Source: an uncultured Prochlorococcus sp. (GTDB lineage: Bacteria > Cyanobacteriota > Cyanobacteriia > PCC-6307 > Cyanobiaceae). Taken from it: 55,835 bases of DNA. Of this stretch, positions 1-10,206 are shown piece by piece. The notes under the pieces were generated by a model that saw only the letters and a list, made by a program, of their open reading frames with translations, was not told the DNA's origin and did not search any database. Position 1 is the stretch's first letter. Every line of letters starts with the position of its first letter. The stretch is taken from assembly GCA_902621675.1 (NCBI GenBank), contig CACNMX010000006.1, positions 1-55,835 on the forward strand, given 5' to 3'. Position numbers and translations under genes: made by a program.

Positions 1-2166
1 TGCAGCTGCTCTGTAATGACCAATATTTGTCATGCAAGAACCTATAAAAACTTCGTCAATATTTGTATTTGCAACATCATTGATTTCTTTTACATTATCT
101 GGATCATTAGGGCAAGCAACTATAGGTTGTGTTACTTTTGCTAAATCAATTTCAATGATTTCTTCATACTGAGCGTTTGAATCTGGTTGAATTAACGTTG
201 GTTTCTTTAACCAATTTTTCATATCTTTTATTCTTCTTGAAATCGATTTTGAATCTTCATAATTGCTCTCGATCATTTTTTCTAGCAGGCAAATATTGCT
301 TTTTAAATATTCTTGAACAGTTTCTTGGGATAAAAGTATTGTGCTACCAGCGCATGAGCGTTCTGCAGTAGCATCAGTAAGTTCAAAAGCTTGTTCAAGT
401 TTTAGGTTTGGTAATCCCTCAATTTCCATAATTTTCCCGTTGAATATATTTTTCTTATTTTCTTTCTCAACAGTTAATAGTCCTTTTTTAATTGCGAAGA
501 GAGGGATTGCATTAACTAAATCTCTAAGAGTAATTCCTGGTAATAATTCTCCCTTAAATTTAACCAGCACAGATTCCGGCATATTTAATGGCATTGATCC
601 TATTGCAGCGGCAAATGCAACAATGCCTGAGCCTCCAGGGAATGAAATGCCAAGAGGAAATCTTGTATGACTATCTCCACCTGTGCCTACAGTATCAGGG
701 AGAAGCATTCTGTTCAGCCAGCTATGAATGATGCCGTCTCCAGGTTTAAGAGCTACTCCACCTCTTTGAGATATAAAATCAGGTAATTCTTTATGGGTAA
801 GTAGATCTACTGGTTTAGGATATGCAGCTGTATGACAAAAACTTTGCATCACTAAATCTGCAGTAAATCCTAGACAAGCTAGTTCTTTTAATTCATCTCT
901 AGTCATTGGCCCAGTAGTATCTTGACTACCAACTGTGGTCATAATTGGCTCACAGGTCATTCCTGGCCTAACACCATCTAAACCGCATGCTTTGCCTACT
1001 ATTTTTTGAGCTTGAGTAAATCCGGCACTACTTTCGGTTGGATTTTGTGGTCTGATAAATATTTCACTTGGTTGATAATTTAATTTGTTTCTAATTTTGT
1101 CCGTAAGAGATCTTCCAATCATAAGATTAATTCTTCCGCCAGCTTGGATTTCATCAGTAAGAGTTGATGGATACAACTTGAATTTGCTTATTAATTCTTC
1201 AGTATTTAAATCCTTTTCAATTTTTTTAATAATTCCTTTATAGGGATATATTTTAATAACATCTCCTGTTTTCATTTGAGATACGTCAGCTTCTATAGGT
1301 AAAGCTCCTGAATCTTGTGCAGTATTGAAGAAAATTGGAGCTATTTTGCTGCCAATTATTATTCCACCTGTTTTTTTGTTGGGAACAAAAGCGATATCTT
1401 CTCCTATATGCCAAATGAGTGAATTAATAGCAGATTTTCTAGAACTCCCTGTTCCAACAACATCTCCAACATAAGCTATTGGTAAATTTTGTTTTTTTAA
1501 ATTATCAAGAATCTTTAGTCCATCAGGTTTTTTAAATTCCAACATAGCTAATGCATGCATTGGAATATCTGGGCGTGATGTTGCATGTACAGCTGGAGAT
1601 AAGTCGTCTGTGTTTGTCTCACCGTCAACTTTAAACACTAAACAAGTAATCTCTTTTTCCAGAATTTTTTTATTTATGAACCATTCTGCATTTGCCCAAC
1701 TATTTACAACTTCTTTTGCATAAATATTATTTTGAGATAATTCATAAATTTCATTAGCCGAGTCGTAAACAAGAATAATATTTTTTAAAACTTCTGCCGC
1801 TTTTTTTGCGAGTAAACTATTTTCTCCTTTAAGTATTTCAACCAAAGAATTTACATTGTATCCGCCTATCATTGTTCCTAGTATTTCAATTGCTTTTTCG
1901 GGATTAATTGATTTGCAATATTTTTCGGAATTAACAATAGCCGTAAGCCAGCTTGCTTTTATGTAAGCAGCCTCATCAACTCCTGGGGGTACTCTATTTA
2001 TTAGTAAATCAAGTAAATAAGATGAATCGTAAGTACTATCTTGTTCTAATAATTTTGTAATACAATTTGTTTGTTCAGCATTTAAAGGTAGAGGAGGTAT
2101 ACCCTTGGCAGCTCTTTCAGCTACATGATCTGCATAATCTTTTAGCAATGTTTCCAAATTCTTCAT
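1..2166 (-). CDS. acnB: Aconitate hydratase B, 3' end beyond the window
   Basis: Interconverts citrate and isocitrate through a [4Fe-4S] cluster. In cyanobacteria this feeds 2-oxoglutarate to ammonium assimilation. The reading frame is open from the ATG at 2166 to base 1, giving 722 residues without a stop. The family is usually about 850-870 residues, so roughly 135 C-terminal residues are missing only because the window ends. The N-terminus ([20 protein letters not shown]) is the AcnB helical domain. The swivel-domain motif [15 protein letters not shown] lies near residues 230-245. The active-site stretch [20 protein letters not shown] is in the second half. GSCMTNIGH lies at 709-717 and holds the first cluster cysteine, Cys711; the other two expected cysteines would lie outside. 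It is divergent from the DAHP synthase gene. Identification is secure. Confidence 0.97.
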   Translation of the reverse strand, partial: MKNLETLLKDYADHVAERAAKGIPPLPLNAEQTNCITKLLEQDSTYDSSYLLDLLINRVPPGVDEAAYIKASWLTAIVNSEKYCKSINPEKAIEILGTMIGGYNVNSLVEILKGENSLLAKKAAEVLKNIILVYDSANEIYELSQNNIYAKEVVNSWANAEWFINKKILEKEITCLVFKVDGETNTDDLSPAVHATSRPDIPMHALAMLEFKKPDGLKILDNLKKQNLPIAYVGDVVGTGSSRKSAINSLIWHIGEDIAFVPNKKTGGIIIGSKIAPIFFNTAQDSGALPIEADVSQMKTGDVIKIYPYKGIIKKIEKDLNTEELISKFKLYPSTLTDEIQAGGRINLMIGRSLTDKIRNKLNYQPSEIFIRPQNPTESSAGFTQAQKIVGKACGLDGVRPGMTCEPIMTTVGSQDTTGPMTRDELKELACLGFTADLVMQSFCHTAAYPKPVDLLTHKELPDFISQRGGVALKPGDGIIHSWLNRMLLPDTVGTGGDSHTRFPLGISFPGGSGIVAFAAAIGSMPLNMPESVLVKFKGELLPGITLRDLVNAIPLFAIKKGLLTVEKENKKNIFNGKIMEIEGLPNLKLEQAFELTDATAERSCAGSTILLSQETVQEYLKSNICLLEKMIESNYEDSKSISRRIKDMKNWLKKPTLIQPDSNAQYEEIIEIDLAKVTQPIVACPNDPDNVKEINDVANTNIDEVFIGSCMTNIGHYRAAA

Positions 2167-2263
2167 TAGTAAGGTTTAATGCCTAATCTATTGTTATTTT
2201 TAATATTGAAAAGGAGAGTATTCATAAATGCTTTTTTAAATATTCAAACTTCTTAATTAATCA

Positions 2264-3331
2264 ATGACGACATCATCAAATAATTCAGCTTTAGAAAAGA
2301 CATCAGATTTACATGTTCTTGAAACACGTCCATTAATACCTCCAAGCAGATTACATAATGATATACCTTTAGATCACGACTCTGCTAATACAGTATCTAA
2401 AACAAGAAGATCGATACAAAATATTTTGCATAATAATGATCAGAAGCTTTTAGTCATTGTTGGTCCATGTTCAATTCATGATATTGAGGCGGCTAAGGAA
2501 TATTCAAAATATATTCAAAAATTTCGAGATATGTATAAAGATAAATTAGAAATAATTATGAGAGTATATTTTGAAAAACCAAGAACAACTATTGGTTGGA
2601 AGGGATTGATAAATGATCCTCATCTAGATGATTCTTACGATATTAATACTGGTTTAAGAAGGGCAAGAAGTTTGCTTTCATATTTAGCAACTCGTGGCAT
2701 ACCTTCTGCTACAGAATTACTAGATCCAATTGTTCCTCAATATATTGCCGATTTAATAAGTTGGACAGCCATAGGTGCGCGGACTACAGAAAGTCAAACT
2801 CATAGAGAAATGGCATCAGGATTGTCAATGCCTATAGGCTTTAAAAATGGAACTGATGGTTCTTTTAATACTGCAATTAATGCAATGCAGTCAGCTTCAA
2901 AATCCCATCACTTCTTAGGTGTAAATGAAAATGGAATGGCTTCTATAGTTAATACTACAGGAAATCCAGATGGACATATAGTTTTAAGGGGCGGTTCACA
3001 AGGCCCAAACTTCGAAAGTGATCATGTACAAAGAATTTCAGCAGAATTGAGGCAGTGTAATCTTCCCCATAAAGTGATGATTGATTGTAGTCATGGAAAT
3101 TCCAATAAAGATTTCCGAAAACAGTCGGAAGTGCTAAAAAATGTAGCTTCTCAAATTAGTAATGGTGAAAAAAATATTTTAGGAGTTATGCTTGAAAGTC
3201 ATTTGAAGGAAGGAAATCAAAAACTTTTAAAAAAAGAAGATCTCCAGTTTGGCAGAAGCATTACAGATGCATGTATAGATATAAAAACAACTAAAGAATT
3301 AATCGCTACTTTATACGATTCACTTAGCTAG
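2264..3331 (+). CDS. aroG: 3-deoxy-7-phosphoheptulonate (DAHP) synthase, class I
   Basis: Condenses phosphoenolpyruvate and erythrose 4-phosphate, the entry step of the shikimate pathway to aromatic amino acids, folate and quinones. At 355 residues it has the usual length of the AroF/G/H family. Visible motifs are GPCS at 67-70, KPRTTIGWKG from 105, GARTTESQTHRE at 171-182, KNGTDG at 194-199 and DCSHGNSNKD at 274-283, which together carry the metal and substrate ligands. Which E. coli feedback type it matches (Phe, Tyr or Trp) cannot be read from these motifs, so the symbol is a family label. There is no obvious Shine-Dalgarno before the ATG. Its 3' end overlaps the convergent phytol-kinase-like gene by 8 bases. 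Confidence 0.95.
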   Translation: MTTSSNNSALEKTSDLHVLETRPLIPPSRLHNDIPLDHDSANTVSKTRRSIQNILHNNDQKLLVIVGPCSIHDIEAAKEYSKYIQKFRDMYKDKLEIIMRVYFEKPRTTIGWKGLINDPHLDDSYDINTGLRRARSLLSYLATRGIPSATELLDPIVPQYIADLISWTAIGARTTESQTHREMASGLSMPIGFKNGTDGSFNTAINAMQSASKSHHFLGVNENGMASIVNTTGNPDGHIVLRGGSQGPNFESDHVQRISAELRQCNLPHKVMIDCSHGNSNKDFRKQSEVLKNVASQISNGEKNILGVMLESHLKEGNQKLLKKEDLQFGRSITDACIDIKTTKELIATLYDSLS

Positions 3332-3965
3332 TTATTAAAAAATTAAAAAATAATGCTGAAGAGATTGGAACAATGAAATTATCTATTCCTAGTAAACTAA
3401 ATTGTTCGAGCAAAGTCGCAATAAAAGCTATTGTAAAATAATTTAAATTTAGACTATTTTGTTGAGAGTATCCTATTGAGCAAACTACTATCAAACTTGT
3501 CAAAAACATTGTTATTGTTCCAAATAAAGATTTTTTTTGTTTAAAAAAAATCCAACTCTTTGAGTTAAAGCTTTTTCCTATTAATCCAGCTAATCCATCA
3601 CCAAAAGTCATTATGAAAAATCCACTTATTAGTGCATATGGATCTTTATCCCAGAAAAGATAAATCAAAATAAATAAACTTAGACAATAAAATAATGTCC
3701 CATAACTTTTTCTCTCAATATCCTCAATTGTTGGAAATAATTTATAGTTGTAATTGATGAAAACCATTAATGTAACAATTCCTGTAAAAATTAGAGCAGA
3801 GTTTTGATTAATTTTTAAAAATTGAGCAATTGGTATTAAAGGTCCTATTCCGATATGTATTATTTTTCTGACGATTTCTCTGCTATCTTCATTATATTTT
3901 TTAAAAACTACTGATATTAAAAAAATTGAAAATAAATATAATAAAATTACAGTAAATTTTATCAA
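3324..3965 (-). CDS. Phytol/dolichol kinase-like membrane protein
   Basis: A 213-residue, very hydrophobic protein with about six or seven predicted membrane segments. It shows the conserved set of the dolichol kinase/phytol kinase (VTE5, SEC59) family: RKIIHIG at 33-39, KSYGT at 86-90, FGDGLAGLIGK at 121-131, KKSLFGT at 144-150 and LEQFSLLGIDNFIVP at 186-200. In cyanobacteria and plastids this family phosphorylates phytol or farnesol released from chlorophyll, for tocopherol or phylloquinone synthesis and salvage. Which prenol this one uses is inference. The start appears to be TTG at 3965, five bases after the sigma-factor stop, so it is probably co-transcribed with it. No upstream ATG is in frame. 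Confidence 0.75.
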   Translation of the reverse strand: MIKFTVILLYLFSIFLISVVFKKYNEDSREIVRKIIHIGIGPLIPIAQFLKINQNSALIFTGIVTLMVFINYNYKLFPTIEDIERKSYGTLFYCLSLFILIYLFWDKDPYALISGFFIMTFGDGLAGLIGKSFNSKSWIFFKQKKSLFGTITMFLTSLIVVCSIGYSQQNSLNLNYFTIAFIATLLEQFSLLGIDNFIVPISSALFFNFLITS

Positions 3966-3970
3966 TTTGG

Positions 3971-4990
3971 TTAAGCTGCTTTTTGATGAGTTGTCATTAC
4001 TCGAAGCTTTAATATTGCTTTAGCTTCTAGTTGCCTTACTCTTTCTCGTGAAACATTAATTTGTCTTCCTATTTCTGCAAGTGTTAATGGCTCTTCACCA
4101 TCTAGCCCAAATCTGAGCTTCATGATTTTTTGCTCTCTTTCATTTAATTGAGAAAGCCAAGTTCCTAAATGCTCTTTTTGAATAGTTCTATCCATACCCT
4201 CCATAGGCTCTTCACAGTTTGGATCAGGTATGAGTTCACCAAGAGTACTTCTGTCTTCTTCCCCTCTTGCATGTGCATCTAGGGAGGCGCATGGAGCACT
4301 TTGAGAAATTAAATCTTCTAAATCTTTTTGATCAATTCCCATCTCAGTTGCCATTTCCAATCGTGTAGGTTGTCTGCCAAATTTATGTGATAATTCTCTA
4401 GAAACTCTTCTCATTTTAGACAGTTTTTCACTTATGTGAATAGGCAAACGGATGGTTCTAGCACTATTATCAATTGCCCTCGTCATTCCCTGTCTAATCC
4501 ACCAGTAAGCATAAGTGGAGAATTTATATCCCATAGCAGGATCAAATTTATCTACAGCTCTTTCAAGGCCAATAGCTCCTTCTTGGACAAGATCTAATAA
4601 TTCAAGCCCTTGGTTTTGGTATTTTTTTGCAACCGAGACAACGAGCCTTAGATTAGCTGCCATCATTCTATCTCTTGCTCTTTTGCCAATCTTAATTTGA
4701 TAAAGATTTCGTTGGGTTAGATCAGTTTCAGGAATTTGTAGCAACTTTTTCATGTTCTGAACATGATGAGCTAACTCTATTTCCTCTGCTGGAGTCAAAA
4801 GAGGTACTCTTCCAATGCTACTTAAGTAATAGCCAATAGAATCTGAAGCGAGTCTGCCAGATTTTTTTTGGCTTTGTTTTGCCGTAAGACTGGATTTCGA
4901 TTTGCGAGACTTGCCCGCTGTGTTTGGTAATCTTGGCTCATCAAAATTATTATCTGAAGAGCTTTTCGCAGATTCCAGAGGGATCCCCAT
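3971..4990 (-). CDS. Group 2 sigma-70 family RNA polymerase sigma factor
   Basis: A 339-residue sigma factor of the RpoD/SigA family. Region 1.2 (DSIGYYLSSIGRVPLLTPAE) starts near residue 50. Region 2.4 contains YAYWWIRQGMTRAI near 160-173. The region 4.2 helix-turn-helix is LTLAEIGRQINVSRERVRQL at about 312-331. The N-terminal 50 residues are short, basic and serine-rich, with no acidic region 1.1 domain. That fits a non-essential group 2 sigma such as cyanobacteria use for light, nutrient and stress responses. Two starts are possible, GTG at 4993 or the adjacent ATG at 4990. AGGAGG at 4999-5004 sits 5 or 8 bases away, so the ATG is preferred. The roughly 200-base AT-rich leader upstream is its own. 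Confidence 0.93.
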   Translation of the reverse strand: MGIPLESAKSSSDNNFDEPRLPNTAGKSRKSKSSLTAKQSQKKSGRLASDSIGYYLSSIGRVPLLTPAEEIELAHHVQNMKKLLQIPETDLTQRNLYQIKIGKRARDRMMAANLRLVVSVAKKYQNQGLELLDLVQEGAIGLERAVDKFDPAMGYKFSTYAYWWIRQGMTRAIDNSARTIRLPIHISEKLSKMRRVSRELSHKFGRQPTRLEMATEMGIDQKDLEDLISQSAPCASLDAHARGEEDRSTLGELIPDPNCEEPMEGMDRTIQKEHLGTWLSQLNEREQKIMKLRFGLDGEEPLTLAEIGRQINVSRERVRQLEAKAILKLRVMTTHQKAA

Positions 4991-4998
4991 CACCCTGG

Positions 4999-5004
4999 CC
5001 TCCT
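4999..5004 (-). promoter_or_regulatory. Strong Shine-Dalgarno of the sigma-factor gene
   Basis: A perfect AGGAGG on the minus strand lies 8 bases before the ATG at 4990 and 5 bases before the GTG at 4993. Most genes in this window have no recognisable Shine-Dalgarno, so this full match suggests efficient initiation on the sigma-factor mRNA. The rest of the gap (4994-5198) is poly-A/T-rich. I see no convincing promoter or small gene in it. Confidence 0.6.
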
Positions 5005-5198
5005 AAATAATGGATTTTTTAAAAAGCTAGCACTGAAATTGAAATAAAAACTACTTTTACGTTGAAATTTTAAAGACAAAAAATTTTTTTTTAAAGCTTA
5101 TTTCTTGAAATCCATTGATATGATTTGATTTTATAAAAAATAAAAAAAATTTAAAATATTAAGTATTTTTTTAAATGTTGTAAAAATCAATATTAATT

Positions 5199-7277
5199 TT
5201 ATTTTTCTATGAGGTCAATTTGTGAACGATTATGGGATGACTCTAATTCAAATTTCGAATATGAACCATCATTATTCATTATCCAAGAAAAGTAATTATC
5301 TTTAATGTAAGTTTGTAAAAGCGTGTATATTTTAGATTTTAATTCATAATCCTCTATAGGAGTAACAGCTTCTATTCTTCTATCAAGATTTCTTCTCATC
5401 CAATCTGCACTTCCTATAAATACCTCATTATCTCCGTTATTACAAAACCAAAAAATTCTTGAGTGTTCAAGAAAATGGCCAATAATGCTTATAACTTTAA
5501 TATTTTCACTTAAATTTTTTCTTTGGGGATATAGGCAACAAATACCTCTTATGATGAGGCTAATTTTTACACCTGAGTCTGAAGCTAAATAAAGCAGTTT
5601 AATTATTTCTGGGTCTACTAGGGAATTCATTTTTGCGATTATTTCGGCTTTTTTGCCTTCCTCTGCATTTTTAATTTCTCTCTTTATCAGAAATATAAAT
5701 TTCTCTCTCATAGATGAGGGAGAAACTAATAACTTTTGATAACTTTTTTGTTTAGAAAAACCTGATAAGTAATTAAATAATTCAAGTAAATCTGATGCAA
5801 TATCAGGATCCGTTGAAAGTAATCCTAAATCTGTATAAAACTTTGAAGTATTAGAGTTATAGTTTCCTGTTCCAATATGGAAATAATTCCTTAATCGTCC
5901 TTTCTCTTTTCTTACTATTAAAGCAATTTTTGTATGAGTTTTAAATCCGATGATTCCATATACAACATGAATTCCAGCTTGTTCAAGTTGTTTTGCCCAT
6001 TGAATATTATTGTCTTCATCAAATCTTGCTTTTAGTTCAACAAGAGTCATTACTTCTTTCCCATTTTCCGCAGCTCTCATTAAAGCTTCAATGATAGGGG
6101 AATCTTGGGAAACTCTATATAAAGTAATTTTTATAGCCATTACAAGTGGATCATCAGCTGCTCTATTTATAAATTCTTCAACTGAAGTTTTGAATAAGTC
6201 ATAGGGATGATGAAGCAGAATATTTTTTTTTCTAAGTATCTTGAAAATGGAATTAGGGTTTTTGTTCGAAGGCAAATCTAAATTTTTTAATTCTGGGTGA
6301 GTTTTTCCAATAAGTAGATTTTCTTTTAAATCATCTCTATCAATTTTTGTAAGCTGATTTAAATCGTCAAGGCCTAATAAACTTTTGCAAAAGTATATAT
6401 ATTCTTTCTGTATTGAGATACTTTCAATAAGTAACTTTAGAATATTTTCTGGCATATCTGACTCCACTTCTAATCTAACTACGTCTCCACCTAATCTTCT
6501 TTTTTGCAAACTTTGTTCAACAGCTAAAAGTAGATCATCAGCTTCAAGTTCTTTTAATTCTAAATCTGCATCTCTTGTCACTCTAAAAAAAGAGTAATTT
6601 ATACATTCCATTCCATTAAATAAAGTATTAATATTATTTCCAATTAAATCTTCAACACTTATGAAAAAGTGAGAACTTTCATCACTAAGTTGAGTAATTT
6701 CATTGGGAATTCGTATAAATCGGGGTATATTTTTTGTTGGTATTTTTATTCTGACAAACTGATTTTTAGAATCCTCCGTATCCTTTATTAAAGCTGCTAA
6801 ATTTAGACTTAAATTACTTATAAAAGGAAATGGATGTGCCGGATCAACAACTAATGGAGTTAATAAAGGGAAAATAGATGTTGTAAAGAAGTTATTACAC
6901 CAATTTCTTTGATTTTCACTAAGGTCCTTATATTTTTTTAAAATTACACCTTTTTCTTTTAATTCATTTTTTAATTCATGATTTACATAGTTTTCTTGGA
7001 GAATAGTTAACTTTTTTATTTCATCATTGATTTTTTTTAATTGCTCTTTAGGGGTAAGTCCGTCAATACTTTTTTTAGTAATTTCTGCTTCAACTTGAGC
7101 CTTTAATGAAGCTACTCTTACCATAAAAAACTCATCAAGATTATTACTAAAAATTGAACAAAATTTCACTTTATCTAGAATTTTGTACTCTTTTTCCATA
7201 CCAGTAAGGAGTACTCTTTTATTGAATTCAATCCAACTTAATTCTCTATTAATAAAAACATCAGTCTGGCTTTTCAT
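5199..7277 (-). CDS. ppk1: Polyphosphate kinase 1
   Basis: Reversibly polymerises the gamma-phosphate of ATP into polyphosphate, the phosphate and energy store. At 692 residues it matches the PPK1 family. The N-terminal domain begins with FINRELSWIEFNKRVL. The two phospholipase-D-like C-terminal domains carry RFDE near 418, GFKTHTK at 444-450 with His448 (equivalent to the phosphorylated His435 of E. coli), FHIGTGNYN at 466-474, HFLEHSR at 601-607 and SADWMRRNLDRR at 623-634. The ATG overlaps the stop of the upstream MFS gene by one base (TAATG), so the two are probably translationally coupled. Confidence 0.97.
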   Translation of the reverse strand: MKSQTDVFINRELSWIEFNKRVLLTGMEKEYKILDKVKFCSIFSNNLDEFFMVRVASLKAQVEAEITKKSIDGLTPKEQLKKINDEIKKLTILQENYVNHELKNELKEKGVILKKYKDLSENQRNWCNNFFTTSIFPLLTPLVVDPAHPFPFISNLSLNLAALIKDTEDSKNQFVRIKIPTKNIPRFIRIPNEITQLSDESSHFFISVEDLIGNNINTLFNGMECINYSFFRVTRDADLELKELEADDLLLAVEQSLQKRRLGGDVVRLEVESDMPENILKLLIESISIQKEYIYFCKSLLGLDDLNQLTKIDRDDLKENLLIGKTHPELKNLDLPSNKNPNSIFKILRKKNILLHHPYDLFKTSVEEFINRAADDPLVMAIKITLYRVSQDSPIIEALMRAAENGKEVMTLVELKARFDEDNNIQWAKQLEQAGIHVVYGIIGFKTHTKIALIVRKEKGRLRNYFHIGTGNYNSNTSKFYTDLGLLSTDPDIASDLLELFNYLSGFSKQKSYQKLLVSPSSMREKFIFLIKREIKNAEEGKKAEIIAKMNSLVDPEIIKLLYLASDSGVKISLIIRGICCLYPQRKNLSENIKVISIIGHFLEHSRIFWFCNNGDNEVFIGSADWMRRNLDRRIEAVTPIEDYELKSKIYTLLQTYIKDNYFSWIMNNDGSYSKFELESSHNRSQIDLIEK

Positions 7278-8560
7278 TAAAAAACTTTTAATTTTTGATT
7301 TTTAAAAGAATTATTATTTTTACCCTCTGCAATAAGGTATATCATGAAAAGTAAGATAACGGAACCAGCTATAAAAGGCGATTTAGGACCAAAACTATCA
7401 TAAACCCTTCCGGCCATTGCAATTCCTAAAACGCCTCCAAGACTCTGTAAACCCTGAAGGTTACTTAAAATTGATCCTTGTTTATCAATGTCTAATTTCT
7501 TAGATATTAGTGCTCTTAACGTGGGCGTAATTAACCCTGCCCCAACGGCTAAAAATGAAACAGCTGAATAAATATTAATTATTGCATTTTCTTTTGGTGC
7601 AGTTATTAAAAGTGAACATGCTACAAGAATGAAGCCTGATCCGATAAGTGTTAATTTCATTTCGCCAAATTGCTTTACGAGAGGTCCAATTAGTCCTCCC
7701 TGAACAATAATTGCAATAATGCCTACTACAACAAGAGTCCCGCTTGATGCTTTGGTCGTCCAGTTTAAAGATTCTTGAAGGAAAAATATTAGGATGTTGG
7801 TTAATCCAGTAAAAGCAATAAAGTAAATAAAAAAGGCTAATGATAATTTTTTAATCTTTTCTTCTTTGAAAACTGTAAATAGTTCTTTCAAAGGGTTTTT
7901 AATAATAGTTTTTGGCTTATTAGTGTCACTATTAGGTTTTGTTTCTGGCAAGTAAAAGAAAACTAGAAGAAAATTTATTATTGGAATAATTGATGCTATT
8001 AAAACTGGAATGATAAAGTTATTATTTGTATTTCTTGCAAATATTACAACGAAAATATTACCTAAGAAAAAACTTAAACCAAAAGCTACTCCGATAAGAC
8101 CAAATGTTTTTGCTCTTTTTTCAGGGCTTGAAATATCTGCAAGAATAGTTGTTGCGGTGGCTGCAGTTCCCCCACTTAAACCGTCAATTAGTCTCGCTAA
8201 GAATAATAAAAATAATGGGATAGTGGCTATTGAATTTGACCAATTAAAAAGAACAGTAAAAGATAATATGGATATTCCAATTATTGAGCCTGTAATACAA
8301 AAAAGAGTGACAGGCCTTCTACCGTATCTATCACTCATAAGTCCAATAAAAGGGGAAGCTGTAAATTGCGCAAGTTGGTAAGTGCATGATAATAAGCCAT
8401 ATGTACTAGCTTTAGAGTCAAAAAGTAAAACAAAAGAGGGTAAAATGGGTAAAAGTATACTTTCACTTAATCGATCATTTAGAAGAGTTACAAAAGCACT
8501 CAGGAGAGTAAATTTTTTGTTTGGTTTCAATAAACTTTCTTTCACAATATTTACCTTCAT
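7277..8560 (-). CDS. Major facilitator superfamily transporter
   Basis: A 427-residue polytopic membrane protein with about 12 predicted helices in two halves. The signature loop between helices 2 and 3 is GLMSDRYGRRPV at 73-84, and DRLSESILLPILPSF near the N-terminus resembles TetA/drug-efflux-type MFS carriers. A charged central loop (KPNSDTNKPKT) separates the halves. The substrate cannot be told from sequence. The stop overlaps the start of ppk1 by one base, so transporter and polyphosphate kinase form a two-gene unit. The start region is divergent from cobA, with only 30 bases between the two start codons. Efflux is the usual annotation, but uptake is not excluded. Confidence 0.85.
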   Translation of the reverse strand: MKVNIVKESLLKPNKKFTLLSAFVTLLNDRLSESILLPILPSFVLLFDSKASTYGLLSCTYQLAQFTASPFIGLMSDRYGRRPVTLFCITGSIIGISILSFTVLFNWSNSIATIPLFLLFLARLIDGLSGGTAATATTILADISSPEKRAKTFGLIGVAFGLSFFLGNIFVVIFARNTNNNFIIPVLIASIIPIINFLLVFFYLPETKPNSDTNKPKTIIKNPLKELFTVFKEEKIKKLSLAFFIYFIAFTGLTNILIFFLQESLNWTTKASSGTLVVVGIIAIIVQGGLIGPLVKQFGEMKLTLIGSGFILVACSLLITAPKENAIINIYSAVSFLAVGAGLITPTLRALISKKLDIDKQGSILSNLQGLQSLGGVLGIAMAGRVYDSFGPKSPFIAGSVILLFMIYLIAEGKNNNSFKNQKLKVF

Positions 8561-8590
8561 TGCGGTTAACTTTTACTACCATACTTGTTA

Positions 8591-9406
8591 ATGGAGAATT
8601 ATGTGCCTGGTATTGTTTATTTAGTTGGGGCAGGGCCTGGTGATCCTGAGCTTTTAACTCTTAAAGCTTTACGTTTAATACAAAATTGTGATGCATTAGT
8701 TCATGATGCTTTAATTCCAGATGAAATAACAAAAGAGGCAGGAAAAAATACAGAAATTTATCATGTAGGCAAAAGAGCTGGGAAGTGTTCTGTTCCTCAG
8801 GCTGAAACTAATGCTCTTATTTTGAAATTAGCAAAAGAAGGCAAAAATGTTGTAAGGCTTAAAGGGGGAGATCCATTCGTTTTTTCTAGAGGTGGTGAAG
8901 AGGTATCGATTTTAGAAAAAAATGGAATTTTAGTTGAAATCGTTCCTGGTATAACTTCTGGGATAGCTGCCCCCGCATATTTTGGTATTCCATTAACCCA
9001 TAGAGATGCAGCGAGTTCAGTAACTTTCGTCACTGGACATGAGCGTGTAGATAAGGAAAAAAAAACAGTGAATTGGAGAGATTTAGCTAAATCATCAGAT
9101 AGCTTAGTAATTTTTATGGGTATAAAAAATATTGAATTTATTGTGCAAGAATTAATTCTAGGTGGTTTAGATAAGCATACTAAATGCGCTGTAATTCAAG
9201 AAGCTACTTTAAAAAATCAAAAATGTTTGATAGAGAAATTAGATAATCTTCCAGATAAAATCAAAGATAAAGAATTTTTAGCTCCATCAATTATCATTAT
9301 TGGAAAAATTGTTGAATTTAAAGTTAATAACAATATTACTAAAGTATCTGATGTTTATTTACCAGATATTAATAAAGTTCAACTATATAATAAATCCCAA
9401 AAGTAA
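8591..9406 (+). CDS. cobA: Uroporphyrinogen-III C-methyltransferase
   Basis: Uses two S-adenosylmethionines to make precorrin-2, the branch point to siroheme (for nitrite and sulfite reductase) and cobalamin. The 271-residue protein has the SUMT signatures VGAGPGDPELLTLKA at 12-26, RLKGGDPFVFSRGGEE at 89-104, VPGITSG at 118-124 and TGHE at 148-151. It is a stand-alone methyltransferase, not a CysG fusion. The ATG at 8591 is preferred over an in-frame TTG two codons upstream. The last 28 bases overlap the 3' end of the convergent pabC-like gene. Alternative symbols in use are sumT and hemX. Confidence 0.95.
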   Translation: MENYVPGIVYLVGAGPGDPELLTLKALRLIQNCDALVHDALIPDEITKEAGKNTEIYHVGKRAGKCSVPQAETNALILKLAKEGKNVVRLKGGDPFVFSRGGEEVSILEKNGILVEIVPGITSGIAAPAYFGIPLTHRDAASSVTFVTGHERVDKEKKTVNWRDLAKSSDSLVIFMGIKNIEFIVQELILGGLDKHTKCAVIQEATLKNQKCLIEKLDNLPDKIKDKEFLAPSIIIIGKIVEFKVNNNITKVSDVYLPDINKVQLYNKSQK

Positions 9407-10206
9407 ATTGGGTCGAATTTATGTTTAAGCTTTAAATCATTAACTTGATTAATTTGTCTGCAAGATAAGCTATTAATTGCGACTATTATGTCATCATTTT
9501 GAAATTCTGGAGGAATTAATTCTTCTTTTACAATTTTCAATTTTAAAGCTTTAGAAACCATAATCCCCTCTAAACAGCCGCTTTCTTTTCTAGGAGTTAT
9601 CCATTGATTATTTCTTTTAATTAGGAGATTAAATGTACTTCCACAACAAAGCTCATCAGATGTATTCAAAAGAATAGAATCATCAAATGATTTTTCATTA
9701 GCTTCTGTTAAAACTTGTATTGCCTGATTATATGAAAATGTTTTGCATTTACTTATAACACTGAATTCATTAATTTTTTCCGTTTGACTAATGCAAACGC
9801 TTATCGGATTAAAATTTGGTTTGACTCTATAGAACTCAAGCCATAAATTATCCAAATCTTTTGTCTCTGAAGTGCTATTAATTGTAAGTTTTCGACCTTC
9901 ATTAGTTCCTCGACTATAATTAATTCTTACTGAAGCAAATTGATCATTTTTAAGCGATAACTTTATAATTCCATCGTGAATAAGTTGTCTTAAAGTTAAT
10001 TTATTTATTTTGAGATTAATATTTAAAAACTTGCTACTTTTTTCTAACCTTTGCAGATGTTCATCAAAAAGAACAGGTTTGTTTTCTTTTATCAAAATGG
10101 TTTCAAATATACCATCAGCAAATTTTAATCCTCTATTATTGGCAGCAATAAATATTTTATCAATATCCAACCATTGATCTTTGTACCAGCCTAATGACTC
10201 AATCAT
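9379..10206 (-). CDS. pabC: Aminotransferase class IV, probable aminodeoxychorismate lyase
   Basis: A fold-type IV PLP enzyme of 275 residues. It would eliminate pyruvate from 4-amino-4-deoxychorismate to give p-aminobenzoate for folate. The N-terminal motif RGLKFADGIFETI lies at 25-37. The PLP lysine is most likely Lys155 in SKCKTFSYN, and SGCLEGI follows near 209. Sequence alone does not separate this enzyme from branched-chain or D-amino acid transaminases. The position, with its ATG overlapping the pabB stop by four bases (ATGA), makes the PabC role the natural choice. It is the last gene of the pyrG-queE-queC-pabB-pabC run. Confidence 0.85.
   Translation of the reverse strand: MIESLGWYKDQWLDIDKIFIAANNRGLKFADGIFETILIKENKPVLFDEHLQRLEKSSKFLNINLKINKLTLRQLIHDGIIKLSLKNDQFASVRINYSRGTNEGRKLTINSTSETKDLDNLWLEFYRVKPNFNPISVCISQTEKINEFSVISKCKTFSYNQAIQVLTEANEKSFDDSILLNTSDELCCGSTFNLLIKRNNQWITPRKESGCLEGIMVSKALKLKIVKEELIPPEFQNDDIIVAINSLSCRQINQVNDLKLKHKFDPIYFWDLLYS

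Noticed and set aside
4994-5198. AT-rich 205-base gap as a possible small RNA or terminator
   Set aside because: Only homopolymeric A/T runs are seen, with no stable GC stem or conserved element.
6010-6204. Plus-strand frames inside ppk1, valS, pyrG and other large genes
   Set aside because: They are antisense shadows of well supported genes, without start signals or protein-like composition.
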